Assembly (NCBI GenBank): GCA_021234155.1
Contig: JAJEKV010000049.1
Coordinates: forward strand, 1,085,487 to 1,149,486
DNA length: 64,000 nucleotides
Source of the DNA: Isoetes taiwanensis
Taxonomy: Eukaryota > Streptophyta > Lycopodiopsida > Isoetales > Isoetaceae
Reading direction: 5' to 3'
Below the pieces are notes generated by a model. It did no database searches. It was not told where the DNA came from and worked only from the letters and a program-made list of their open reading frames with translations. The translations under genes and the position numbers were made by a program. Of the stretch, positions 13,081 through 23,861 are shown one piece after another (the stretch's first letter is position 1; each line of letters starts with the position of its first letter).

Positions 13081-13346
13081 GTCTCATACGTTGCGCCCAG
13101 CCCGATTTCTAAAATGTAGAAATCTGTCCTGGCGCGACGTGTGAGACATGGGTCCTAATTGGGCTAGGATTACTCAATTTAGGTGATCTAAGGCTGTAAT
13201 TCTACTAATCTCATCGAGTTAGGCAGAATTGACCCCTTACTTGGTCGATTTGGAGCTGTTTTGGGCATTTTTGGGCATGGTCTCACACGTTGCGCCCAGC
13301 CCGATTTCTAAAATGTAGAAATCTGTCCTGGCGCGACGTGTGAGAC
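13081..13346. repeat. Leader hairpin pair, element 1
   Basis: Two 67 bp near-palindromes at 13081-13147 and 13280-13346, 199 bp apart. The outer arms are GTCTCACACGTTGCGCC and GGCGCGACGTGTGAGAC (17 bp, one G-T wobble in the second copy; the first copy has an extra change). The inner arms are GATTTCTA and TAGAAATC. They lie between the two extra cassettes. Confidence 0.88.
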
Positions 13347-13429
13347 ATCGTCTCAATTTTGCTCCAAACTCCAATTTAATTAAAACGAAGGCTAGGGATC
13401 GATGTCTTGACCTATCTAAACTGGGTTTG

Positions 13430-14880
13430 GACACTTTTATTTACGCAAAATTTTCTTTATATTAACAAAATTTTACAAATATTTACAAGGTTCAAGGGCG
13501 TTCTCCCTTGATGTGTCGGCAAGATACATATCCTCGCCTCATGAGGGTGACCCTCTTCGTGGTAATGCGCAGGCCGTTGAATCTTCAAAATGTTTCACCA
13601 AGTGGGCTTGCCGCCTCTTGCAAACACAAAGAACATCTCGTGGTCACGCCGCATGTCCGTGTTGTATTCTTGAATGACTTCAGCGGACGTGACGCTGAAC
13701 GGGCAAGACGGGAATCGGGGAGCCCGAAACTTTTCTTCTCGAAGTGGCGGATCTCCTTGAGTGCCCCCGTCTTCCTCCTGTTTCTTCTTGCTCCTCTTCT
13801 TCCCGGGTGCTCGTGGGGCCTTGGGTTTTGGTGGAGGGGGCTTTAGTGTCGGCTCTTAGTGGTGCCGCCCAACCCGATCGTTCTCACCCGGTGCTCCTGG
13901 TAATAGGTGTTGTAGGCCTCCCACCCGCCATATATCGTTGTGCTCCCTCATTCTCTTCTCATAGACCTTTTAAGGGGTCTATCCGTGGGGCTTCCCGCTA
14001 GCGGCCGTGGGGCCTTGACCCTATCCCGTCGGGAATGGTGGGGGCTTTCGCCACTGCCCGGCCTCCTCACGCTCTTGGGATGCCTCGTGCACCTCTTCCT
14101 CTACAACCGGGGGCTTTGAAGAGCTTTCGCCCGTCTGGCGCCCGACGCGTAGTCTTGGTCGAATCGTCGGTAGTGGTGGGGGTCTCCCCTCCCAGGCGGC
14201 TCGTTGATGACCCGGACGCCGGCTCTCTTCCCAACCTTCACCCGGCTTCCTCTTGCCCGCCTTGATGGCCTTGGCCCTCCTCTTCTTGGGTCCTCTCGGG
14301 GTCTTCGATCCTTTGATCTCTGCCCCGTGGCTCTTTGACTTTCCATTACTTATGGCCGAGGCGGGCTAGGTCGGCCTCTTCCTCCGGGGGTGAGTTCCGG
14401 GCTTTGCCTCCTCTCCTACCTGCTCCTCCCTGCAGGTGGATCTCATCTGGGGTTGTTCTTGGCCTATGGGTGGGTTCACCTGTTCCCTCTGCTCCTCTTT
14501 GTGGGTTGGCGTCCCCCTAGTGTTGCTCCGCTGCTTGCCGCTTTACGCCTCCTGCCCGTTCAATTTCATTGAGGATCTCGCTCATGACGTCGGCGTCGTC
14601 CTCCAAGATCTCTGCAGTATGGTCGCTCTGTCGGGCCACGATTCCTCGCTTCGGCGAAGATCCGGCTGACGGAGAAGGCGTTCGAAGAATCCTATGAACA
14701 AAGTACCGGGCGGCTGGAGGATCACTCCCCTACGAGGCTTCTGGCGATACTGCTTTAATGCGGGCCATCATTTTTTCGGTTCGTCGATTGGAGCTACGCC
14801 GTAAGATCGCCTTTGACAATACGAAATAAGTTCTCGGGAAGAACGGGAAAAATGGGAGGGGTCCAGGTTCTATTTATAGG
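13430..14880 (-). other. Element 1 extra cassette 1, GC-rich, unknown function
   Basis: A unit absent from element 2. It begins on the minus strand with CCTATAAATAG (14870-14880), has an ATG near 14773, and ends with an AATAAA (13436-13441). The body is rich in C and CG. Short open frames encode Arg/Pro-rich text such as PRRGVILQPPGTLFIGFFE (about 14680-14740), but no frame stays open and no domain is recognised. Hairpins flank it on both sides. It could be a duplicated and diverged ORF0 cassette or a captured host gene. Confidence 0.4.
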
Positions 14881-14954
14881 GCCAATTTTAGGTCAACTTT
14901 TAAACTACCTTTTTTGGGTTGTCTAAGGCATCTAAAACACTTAATTAAGCAAAG

Positions 14955-15204
14955 GTCTCACACGCTAGCCCAAGCGATTCCTAGAATCTAGAAACCCGTC
15001 CCCGGCGCGACGCGGTGAGACATGGTGGGGCCCACTATTAAATTAACATGTAACATGCTAAATCTACTAATCCTTAGCTTAAATTTAGAATTATCAAGAT
15101 ATTTTATCTGTAGTTTACAACTTTTTGGTGTCAGTTGAATGTTCAAGACGTTGCCAAACCCGATTTCTAAAATGTAGAAATCGTTCCGGCGCGACGTGTG
15201 AGAC
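14955..15204. repeat. Leader hairpins nearest the 5' LTR, element 1
   Basis: Two further degenerate copies, at 14955-15021 and about 15140-15204. Both keep the 3' arm GGCGCGACG.. and the inner palindrome (ATTCCTAGAATCTAGAA in the first, GATTTCTA/TAGAAATC in the second). The 5' arm of the second copy is damaged. Confidence 0.75.
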
Positions 15205-15397
15205 CACCCTACTTTTTGGATGTTGGCTCATCAATTTTTAGTCTCTTTACGTTTCTATTCTTTTTAACTGTTACTAGCTTAGCATAAGCTACAAAAATGA
15301 GAAAAAATTTTCTCATTTTTCGAGGTTTGAGGATCCTATCAAGTTAGTGCTACTGGGAACATGGCGCTGCTTTTTGCTCTTGGTCTCCAAGAACATA

Positions 15398-15408
15398 GCT
15401 CGATACCA
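15398..15408 (-). other. Primer-binding site, element 1 (degenerate)
   Basis: Minus-strand TGGTATCGAGC. This is the initiator tRNA-Met type site TGGTATCAGAGC with one base missing, lying next to the right LTR. Confidence 0.75.
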
Positions 15409-15412
15409 CCTT

Positions 15413-17227
15413 TGGACGCGTCCCCTACTGTCAGATACGGTGCCCTCACCGTATACAAACAGGAGTTCATCCCCCATACCAGCTCCATGCTAATCTGTGG
15501 GCCCTCCACATGACACCGCAACCGTGGCGGGTTCCAAAGTGGGAAGAGTGGAAGGGTCATTGCACCCCGCCTCCCTCGGGGCCTACCTAGGCTGGAAGCG
15601 TAAACATACATGTCAAGAGCACATACATCAACATCATATGACCATCACGAAGGATGGCCCTCCACATATCTGCATAGACAAAGATCAAGACATCACATAG
15701 GGAATCCTACCCAAGGCTCGGGACTCAAAGGGATGATCGGACGGCTTGGGTCTCCGTGAGTTCATTGCGCATGTAATTCATGGCAATGGATTTGGCTGGC
15801 ATAAGAACATGGCTTAGGGTTGTCCACTCCATCCGCCCCTCCTGCATTACACTTTGCGAGATAGGTTGAAGAACTTCGGGGTTGGACCGTGAGCCTCACG
15901 GGATCATAGCCAAAGGGGCTATAGCCAAGGTTACATCTCCCTGCACCGATGAGGCAGGTAGGGAGGTCTCTCTCCCACCAGATGATCAATGCCATAGCAA
16001 AGTGCACTAGAGGACACCAACCGTCCGCACTCGACTTTTTAACCCACTTGAAGGGAGCTACCACCACGACTGGTCCACCCCCGTGCCAAGACAACCATCG
16101 CACACGTGGCCTCTATTTGAAACCCCGGTGGCACCGCCGCCAGCACGCTTCTTATCCCCAACGGTGTCGAACTCATACTCGTGGTGCACGCAGCCCCCAG
16201 TATTAAGCGCTTAGTCCTGCAGTGCTCTCCGGGTAGACTTTACATCCCAGAGAGCAACCGCTATGGACACAAACCACCCTTATCAACCGGGCCCGACCCC
16301 TAAGAACACAACACAAAAGGGCTATTGCACGCAGTCGCATCTATAGTGTGCTAGAGAGGCTAATCTAGGAGCATCTACTACCAAGCTTTTAGGTCTCTAC
16401 CCCCTTCCCAATACAAGGAGTTCACAGAGATACATCATCCATATACATCACGTAAGAACTAAAGAACAAGATCTAATCTATATCATAGAGTTAGGTTCTT
16501 TAGTTAGAATCTGCTATCTAGAGTTCTAGAGGGCTGCTATGGGCAATCTAATAGGCTAAACCCACCGATTCAATGCCTAAAATAGGGTTTAGACTATCTA
16601 ATTGGCCAAATACCCGATCCTTGAGGGGCTCCTCCCGACTGAGCTCGACCATCCTCAACAAAACATTTCAATCTCGAGAAACTAAGGATGTAATTCTCCC
16701 AAGCAGAAGCGGGATGCGGTTTTGGTCGTTGAGGCAGCAAAAACAGTTCAAAACCCTAAAAATCGAAAAAAATTAGGTTAGTTAGGGTTTCCTACCCTAT
16801 ATAGACAAGGGGGTGGTTAGGGTTTCCAATTATCCCCTTTTGGCATGTGGGATAATTGGTAATGGGCCCACTTGCCTTTAAGGGCTAGGTGGCCAAATGT
16901 GCCCACATGGAAATGTGTGCACCCAAATGTGCTCACATGGAAATGTGTGCACATTAATGAATGTGTACATTGGAAAATGTGCACATTACTTGCACCTATG
17001 GGTATGGCCCACTTGGCATCAAGTGGCCACATGGAAATGTGTGCCCACATTAATGTGTACATTGGAAAATGTGCACATTAATACTAATGCACATTCTTAG
17101 CAAGTTGCCCCCTAGGGCTACCCACTTGGCTATACGTTGGCGTACACGTCAATCGGGGTGGCGTGTACGCGTGGCGTGACGGCAAGACAATATACGCCCC
17201 GAGCGATATCGTGGCCGGAACGCCACG
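15413..17227 (-). repeat. Element 1 LTR (5' LTR in coding sense)
   Basis: Partner of 3581-5401. Its outer end at 17227 reads cgccacg instead of cgtcaca, and its inner end reads tggacgcg instead of tgtgacg. Differences from the other LTR are clustered in CG-rich spots. Confidence 0.9.
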
Positions 17228-17232
17228 CACGC

Positions 17233-18271
17233 ATTGTTTGGAAAATATAGTCATGTATTGAGACAGCAGACAGTTACCAACTTTCCCAGGCTATTGAAAA
17301 TATTTCATGGATGTACAAATCCATCTCCTATATGATCTCTCATAGAAGAAGTGCCTGATTGGAAGAGTTTTGTAGATGGTTATGCTCTCGACATGGAAGG
17401 TCATTCTAGACCTCTTCAATTCACTTTTTGGGTGAGAGAAGGGATTCCAATCATGCAATGGAAAATGAGACCTTCAGAGGAGAAGTGGAGAGGTGGGGCA
17501 GAAATTTGGCACTGGGGATGCAAATGGCAAGCCTATGATACCTCCCCGGTCAACCAAAAGCTCTAAAACCAACCAAGAAGTCAAGCAATTGAGATTGACT
17601 AAGGATGGCATCAATGACTACATCAAGCATTGGCAAACTAATTCAGATGAGACTAATCGTGCATTGATAGATTATTGGAAGAAGGTGATCAACTTGTTGG
17701 ATGAGGTAGACACATCCTCTAAGAGCCGAAAGAAGGGTGGTTCCCTAAAAGTAGGTGGAAAACATTAGCTGGTGCTGACGAAGATGATGGTACCATTAGT
17801 AGCATTGTGAAGGCATATGCTCCTCCTCAATCTGATAAACACTATGTTGGTCCTAAGAAGGATAGGCCAAAATATCTAGGCATGGATTGTTATGAACCTT
17901 CTACTGACGTGGAGTGCCACCAATTTGTAGTAGTAAAACTAGCAGATCTAGAGACCTATCCAGTGTGGTTGGGATACACTATCTCGAATATTTGCAAAGA
18001 AGAAAGTGATGTTAACTTCAATAAGGTGCGCCTAGACTGGTGGTGTCCAGTACATCAGTTGAGTAATGTCACCGATAAAGAAAGATATTCAGATTGTTGG
18101 ACAAAGAGGTGGAGGAGAAATCCTAGTGATCCTGATCTTTGGCTAGACATTGAAACCGTATTGTACTCGTGGACTCCAAAAACTATTCCAAGTAAAACAG
18201 CGAGAGTTACAATACCTCAGGATGTAAGGAATAAGGCTATCATATCCTTGGGGATGCTGGTGGAAAAATAA
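17233..18271 (+). pseudogene. DUF7869-like gene, 3' part
   Basis: Continues the gene broken at 3580. The codon left as GC.. is completed here to Ala, giving HEDVDA followed by LFGKYS, a junction that restores the family's conserved acidic motif. The frame then meets a TGA at 17333-17335 (CGA for Arg would fit). It shifts near 17490 and again near 17756, and ends at TAA 18269-18271 after a conserved-looking C-terminal part (KYLGMDCYEP, VWLGYTISN, LDWWCPVHQ). An aataaa follows at about 18320. Confidence 0.6.
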
Positions 18272-18420
18272 AAAACTATGTAAATATGTTTTCTACATTA
18301 CTATGTATCGATCCCAGTTAATAAAAGTTGTGTACTACTTGAGCAGTGTCATATATGATTTTGTAATTTGAAGTTAAGGTGTAAGGTGTGTGATTATATG
18401 TTAACGTATAGTGACTTTTA

Positions 18421-18780
18421 TCAAATTACTAAAAAATTGCAATATGAAATTTGTCCCAAAATCAAGACATAATCCCAATTTAATTGAATGATGGTTAATG
18501 GGTTATTCCAATCAGGAAGAGCTAATACAGGCTCAGTTGCCATCTTGTGCTTAAGATCCTGAAATGCTTTTACTATATCATCATTCCACTGAAATGGTAT
18601 ATCATTTTTCAAAAATCTGTTCAATAGAAGAGTTATTTTTGCAAAATCCTTCACAAATCGACGATAATAACTGCATAATTGCACAAAGGAGCGCAATTTT
18701 TTGACATTATTAGGCCGAGGCCAGACCTCCAATTCTCCATAGCCAAGCTTGTTGGTCTGAGAGGGATAAAGATATCCCAC
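18421..18780 (-). pseudogene. Orphan Ty3/gypsy reverse-transcriptase scrap
   Basis: A 119-residue open frame matching the region after the RT palm: WPRPNNVKKLRSFVQLCSYY, then RRFVKDFAKI and a start of the RNase H linker (PFQWNDDIVKAFQDLK). It differs clearly from elements 1 and 2, so it comes from another gypsy lineage. No LTR or other domain is attached. The frame runs into the inverted repeat at 18729-18851. Confidence 0.75.
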
Positions 18781-18851
18781 TCAGACCAACAAGCTTGCCT
18801 ATGGAAATCTTTATCCCGCTCAGACCAACAAGCTTGGCTATGGAGAATTGG
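18729..18851. repeat. 45 bp inverted repeat with a third partial copy between
   Basis: The arms at 18729-18773 and 18807-18851 match as reverse complements with one mismatch. They contain ccaagcttgttggtctga. The 33 bp spacer holds another direct partial copy of the right arm. Confidence 0.9.
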
Positions 18852-19029
18852 AAGTAGAAGGGAAAATCAAGAGGTAGGGCTATGGCAGTGATTCTTCATC
18901 TCTCGTTCCCCTATGTATGTTCTTTTATAGTCCCCTGAAGGACCCTTAAAGGTAAATTCCCTTTTTGCCTTTGCCTTCTTGGAAAGATAGTTAGTCTTAT
19001 TAGGTTTAAGACTTAATTTTTTTTTATTG

Positions 19030-19105
19030 GGTTTAAGGTTGGTGCCTTGGTTAGGCGCTTGGTTTTTCAATCTAGAGACCAAGGTTCAAATCTTTATGAG
19101 GACAA
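19030..19105 (+). repeat. SINE-like head (tRNA A/B-box pattern)
   Basis: The text ggttggtgccttggttaggc resembles a pol III A box. It is followed about 40 bp later by ggttcaaatct, which resembles a B box. No tail or target duplication was identified. Confidence 0.3.
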
Positions 19106-19175
19106 GTTCGGGTGGGTTGATTGTTCCATTATTAGCCATAAACGTTTTAATGAGCCAATGGTTTCATTTAAGTCA

Positions 19176-19344
19176 CTTGTTGGTTGTGAATCACACCCCC
19201 GAACTAGTATTTTTGTTCTAATATGTAACAATGTATGTCAAGGAAAGTGGATCAATATTCTTGGATATCATCCAATTGCTAATTGCTATGTAGCAATCAT
19301 TCTTGTTGGTTGTGAATCACACCCCCGAGCTAGTATTTTGTTCT
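19176..19344 (+). repeat. 126 bp tandem repeat, second copy split by element 2
   Basis: Copy 1 is 19176-19301. Copy 2 starts at 19302, is interrupted at 19344 by element 2, and resumes at 30556 (aataccgtaacaat against aatatgtaacaat in copy 1), running to about 30638. Confidence 0.85.
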
Positions 19345-20842
19345 TGTGACGTCCCCTACTCGTATACGATGCCCGCACCGTATACAAACAGGAGTTCATC
19401 CCCCGCACCAGCTCCACACTGATACAGGGCCCTCCACATATCACTGTGACTGTCTAGAGTCCACAGTGGGAAGAGTGAAGGGGTCATTTTACCCCGTCTC
19501 CCTCAGGGCCTACCTAGCTGCGGAAGCGTAAACATACACGTCAGTAACATAACACCATATATAACCACCTCAAAGGGTGGCACATCAACATCTGCATAGA
19601 CAAAGATCAACACAATACAAGGAAGTTCCTACCCAAGGCTCAGACTCCAGGGGGATGACTGACAAGCTTGGGTCTCCGTTGAGTTCGCAAGCGCATGTAA
19701 TCATGACAATGGATTGGGCTGGCATAAGAACATGGCTTAGGGTTGTCCACTCCATCCGCCCCTCCCGTGCACACTTTGCGAGTGGGTTGAAAAGTGTTGG
19801 GACTGACCAGAGTATTCACGGGTGCATAGCCAAAGGGGCTACTCACGGGTTACATCTCCCCGCCCGATGGGGCGGTAAGGATCACTCCCCACCCGAGATC
19901 TACATGCTGACCCAAGGTGACTAGAGGGCCACTGCCCTTATTCGACTTAACCCAATGGAAGGTGAACCCCACCTCACGGGTATCGAGCCCATGCCATGCC
20001 CACACTCAGTGGCAAGCCATTAGACCTAGTCACTCTGATCCCCGGTAGGCCTTACACACCAGAGGGATCGATCAAGGGTCAGGACACGAACCTCGTTATG
20101 AGCCAGTCTAGTCCCTTCACCCACAACCCGGTGGGCTCTTGTACACAGGCCGAATTCTAGTAATGCACTAAGAGGGACTAGCTAGGAGCATCATCTACTA
20201 AGCTTTAAGTCTCTACCCAGCCTTCCCAACACAATGAGTCCACAGAATACAACCATCCCTCATATGATCATAAATGATAAGAACTAATCTAATACATAGA
20301 GTCAATTCTTTAGTTAGAGTCAATCTCAGGGTCTGTTGGGCTACTAAGGCCGATTTGATAGGCTAAACCTACTAGTTCGAAGGCTGGAATAAGGTTTAAG
20401 CTATTCAATCGACCAAATACCTGATCCCTGGTTCACTCCTCTTGATCCGAAGGCGTCCATGTCTCTGTTCTGCTTCGGGATGCGGTCGGAAGGATGATCT
20501 GACAAGCTGGGGCGTGCTGGCAGATCGTGGGAGTTGGAATTGACTCCTCAGGCGCGCGAATCGGAGCTCAGAAGGTCTGTGGGCAAAAAAGGGAATGTTA
20601 GGGTTTGGTGCCTTATGTAGGCTATCGGTTAGGTTTAGGGTTCCCATGACCCTTTGTCTACCTTTAAGGGTTTAAAGGTCTAAAGGTGCGCGCATTGCTA
20701 AGTGTGCGCACCATTGCAAGTTGCCCCCTAGGGCGTCCTTGCTTGAGTATTCGTCGGCGTACACGTCGACTGGACGGCGTGTACGCGTGACGGCACAGTA
20801 CGGTATACGTCCCGAGACCGTATATCGTACTGGAACGTCACA
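19345..20842 (-). repeat. Element 2 LTR (3' LTR in coding sense)
   Basis: The ends are tgtgacg and cgtcaca. It shares its termini and several internal blocks with the element 1 LTRs. A minus-strand polypurine tract AAGGTGGGGAGAA (20843-20855) abuts its inner edge. Confidence 0.95.
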
Positions 20843-21668
20843 TTCTCCCCACCTTGAATTGATGCTGTCCGCAGCATCATGGGTCTCCCCACCATGGGAT
20901 CTTCTTAACCTGCAATCACCCTCATGCATACCATATACTTATTATTATAGTTATACATTTAATAGGATTACCTCAAGGTAATATTTATGGAACACTATTA
21001 TTCAATTCAATAGTTACCACTTATGTCATTATAACAATAACTCCTAATGTTTCAGTTTATTATTATATGTACAATTATTGCTCGAGGTGCTCTTTATTCC
21101 TTGCAACACATTATGACAAAATTGTGTTGCAAGTCTTCGTAGTTCGACCTCGTGGCCCTCCGAAGCTCTCTATTGACCTGCAGGTCAACACTACGTTAGT
21201 ACCCTAATTATTAATAAAATTTTTGGTTATATGGTGACCACCCCACCTATCTACATGGATGCATGGCTAATCTCCCGGCGTAGGAAGAGGGTGAATCTTC
21301 CATTATGGCCGTGGAGACAGCGCCTATATGCCTATATGCCGCTCATGCCTACACCCTAGTTGCCCAGCGTGGCGGATAGGTCCTTCCCGTATATGGAGCG
21401 TGAAGGCCAGATTCCTCCTATCAAAGCATATATGGGGCTAGAGGTGCTTTTCCTATCAATGAATTCCTCAATGACCTCCTTTCTCTCGAGGTCGTCTACT
21501 TCCGTGGGACAGAAGTAGACTTTCCAAGCGGAACCGCGGTCATGCCTATATTGACATTACACCACGTCCTAGAGATCACCGTAGTAATCTCATCATCGGC
21601 AACAATGCATGCAACCCTAACCTCATAGGTTGCATGCGCAGATTATACTAAACAAGCTATTAATCTAC

Positions 21669-23015
21669 TCAAATCGACATGCCTGAGCCGATTTCTTCGG
21701 AGATGACCTTGCCATCCCATTGCTCCATAAACTGTGGGTACTGTTTTTCCAGATCTCTTTTGAGTACCCATGTCGCGTCTTCCACTGGCAAGTGTTTCCA
21801 CTTGACTAAGTATTGGAGGAACTCCGATCTCCTTGTTTTCTTGAATGCTTTATCAAGAATTAGCTCTGGAACTATTTCTAACTGTTCTTCTGTCATTTCC
21901 AACATCGTTGGAGTGTCCAAAACTTCTTCTGGATTGGGAGTATGCTTCTTCAGCAGACTCACGTGGAAGACTTTGTGTATCTTTAAGTGTGCTGGTAAGT
22001 CTAGTCTGTAGGATTGGTTACCCACTCTCTTGACTATTTTGAATGGTCCAGCCCACCTTGGAGCAAGCTTCTTGCAATTTCCGATGCGGAGCTTCGCCTG
22101 CTTTACCTTGATCTTGAGCCACATATTGTTGCCAACTTCGAACTCCCTGACTGTTCGATGCTTGTCGGCGATGCTCTTTTGACGACTTCTTGCTGCTAGG
22201 AGATATCCCCGCACTTCTTCTACGAGCTGCTGCATGTCGCTCAGCATTTGTTGGGAGACTTCCACTTTTGACACGGGATTGTGCCAAGTGTCTGGAGTTA
22301 GGCATTGGTAGCCATAGTTGATCATGAACGGCGACATTTGGGATGATTCTTGCTTGGTGCTATTGTATGCAAATTCCACCAAGTAAATAAATTCCTCCCA
22401 CATACCTTGCTTGTTCCAGACATAGTTTCGGAGCATGTCTTCCAATATTCTGTTGACACGCTCTATTTGCCCATCCGTCTGTGGATGATAGGCCGTGCTC
22501 ATGGATAGCTTTGTTCCAATCGTTGTGAAGAGATCCTGCCAGAAGGCACTGATGAACTTCGGATCTCGGTCGGAGATAATTTCCCTTGGTATGCCATGAA
22601 GTCTGAAAATCTCTTTGGTGAAGAGCTTTGCCATGTCCATAGCTGTGTCCGTGGTCCTGCAAGGCACAAAATGGGCCATTTTCGACAACTTGTCGACCAC
22701 GATCATCAAGGCATCCTTGCCTCTTACCGTCCTCGGCAGTCCTGTTATAAAGTCCATGCTGACTACTTCCCACTTAGCGTTTGGGACTGCTAATGGCTCC
22801 AATTCCCCTGGTATTCGGAGTTGTTCTGCCTTTGTTTGCTGGCATAGCTGACACTCCTTGATGTAGCGGGCTATATGCTTCTTCATTCCCGGCCAATAGT
22901 AGCTGCTACGCACTTTAAAATACGTCTTCATAAATCCTGCATGGCCAGCTATTGGGCTGTTGTGGGTGTCGTGGAGGATCAACTTTCTTACTCCAGATGA
23001 TTCCGGCACGCACAA
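21669..23015 (-). CDS. Element 2 integrase with C-terminal chromodomain
   Basis: A 448-residue open frame covering nearly all of integrase, the enzyme that joins the DNA copy to the host chromosome. The N-terminal zinc-binding part ends in CQLCQQTKAEQ. The catalytic core starts at about residue 75 (WEVVSMDFITGLP, first Asp), continues with SDRDPKF (second Asp) and ends with a YHPQTDGQIERVNR block (Glu). The C-terminal domain carries the GPF..RVG motif. A chromodomain follows at about residues 395-440 (FLQYLVKWKHLPVEDATWV), which in this group targets insertion to marked chromatin. It is the 3' piece of a pol polyprotein, so the listed start is only where the open frame begins. It is the best-preserved coding piece of either element. 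Confidence 0.93.
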   Translation of the reverse strand: MCVPESSGVRKLILHDTHNSPIAGHAGFMKTYFKVRSSYYWPGMKKHIARYIKECQLCQQTKAEQLRIPGELEPLAVPNAKWEVVSMDFITGLPRTVRGKDALMIVVDKLSKMAHFVPCRTTDTAMDMAKLFTKEIFRLHGIPREIISDRDPKFISAFWQDLFTTIGTKLSMSTAYHPQTDGQIERVNRILEDMLRNYVWNKQGMWEEFIYLVEFAYNSTKQESSQMSPFMINYGYQCLTPDTWHNPVSKVEVSQQMLSDMQQLVEEVRGYLLAARSRQKSIADKHRTVREFEVGNNMWLKIKVKQAKLRIGNCKKLAPRWAGPFKIVKRVGNQSYRLDLPAHLKIHKVFHVSLLKKHTPNPEEVLDTPTMLEMTEEQLEIVPELILDKAFKKTRRSEFLQYLVKWKHLPVEDATWVLKRDLEKQYPQFMEQWDGKVISEEIGSGMSI

Positions 23016-23099
23016 CTTGTCCTTATGGTATAGGAGGTTACCTTCCTTCTTAAAATTCTTGAAGGCTTCCCTCTCCTTATATGTTCTCGCTTCCTTGCA

Positions 23100-23860
23100 C
23101 AGGCTTGCCCATACTTCCTTGAAGTCAACATCTGTTGGCAGAGTTTCTTCTATCTTTTTCCCAAATCATTTGAAGAGCGTCGAAATTGCGTTGCGATTGC
23201 ACCCTGGTTGTCAGTGGATGCCTTGAAAGCGCATCTGCTACCATATTAAGCTTCCCGGGCTTGTAGACTATCTCAAAGTCGTACTCTTCGAGAAACTCCA
23301 TCCACCTTCTCTGCCTCAGATTGAGATGTGGTTGTGTGAATACGTACTGGAGGCTCTGGTGATCAGTGTCCAACTGGAACTTCCTCCCTAAGAGGTAATG
23401 CCTCCAGATTCTCAATGCCCTGACAACTGCTAGCAGCTCTTGATCATGCGTCGGGTAACGCGTTTCGGCGTCGTTCATTTTTCTTGAGTCGTACGCTATT
23501 ACCCGCTCTTCTTGCATCAAGAGACTTTTGTGGCTATCTTGCTTGCGCGTCCCGCCGCCACCAACTTGTCCTTTTCCCGGTCTCGGCGGGGGGTCAAGGC
23601 GGAGCGGTTGTCAAAGCTTCCTTCAACAACTCAAATCCTGCTTGGGCTTTCTTGAGCCAATGGTCGGCCCAATTTTTGACTTTCTCCGTCTTTGTCAGGT
23701 CCGTCAGTGGAGCTGCTATCTTTGCGAAGTTCTTTACGAACTTCCTGTAATACCCTGCTAGGCCAAGGAAACTTTTGACCTCGTGGACGTTCTTTGGTGC
23801 TGGCCATTGGATGACTTGCTTCAATCTTGGCATGGGTGCTGCCGAGATTCCTTCGCTGAA
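23100..23860 (-). pseudogene. Element 2 RNase H and RT-RNase H linker (broken)
   Basis: The open piece at 23125-23520 carries RNase H motifs: YDSRKMNDAE, YPTHDQELLAVV and DTDHQSLQYV, ending in VADALSRHP. The preceding 23594-23860 is the RT thumb and linker (GLAGYYRKFVKNFAKIAAPL). At least one frame change near 23530-23590 and another near 23100-23130 separate them from RT and integrase. RNase H removes the RNA template during DNA synthesis. Confidence 0.85.
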
Positions 23861-23861
23861 A

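Larger units (their letters stand above)
3581..17227 (-). mobile_element. Ty3/gypsy chromovirus, element 1 (13.6 kb)
   Basis: An LTR retrotransposon read on the minus strand. The LTRs are 3581-5401 and 15413-17227. Inside the right LTR is a primer-binding site close to the 3' end of initiator tRNA-Met, and inside the left LTR is a polypurine tract. The 5 bp flanks, gacgc (3576-3580) and cacgc (17228-17232), fit a target duplication with one mismatch. On the minus strand the order from the right is leader hairpins, extra cassette 1, hairpins, extra cassette 2 (ORF0), gag, protease, RT, RNase H and integrase. RT before integrase assigns it to Ty3/gypsy. It interrupts the DUF7869-like gene, whose reading frame resumes at 17233. 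All coding regions are broken by small indels, mostly in CG-rich spots. Confidence 0.92.

Noticed and set aside
22018-22773. Frames of 95-137 residues inside the element 2 integrase region
   Set aside because: They are alternate-frame shadows of the intact integrase frame 21669-23015.
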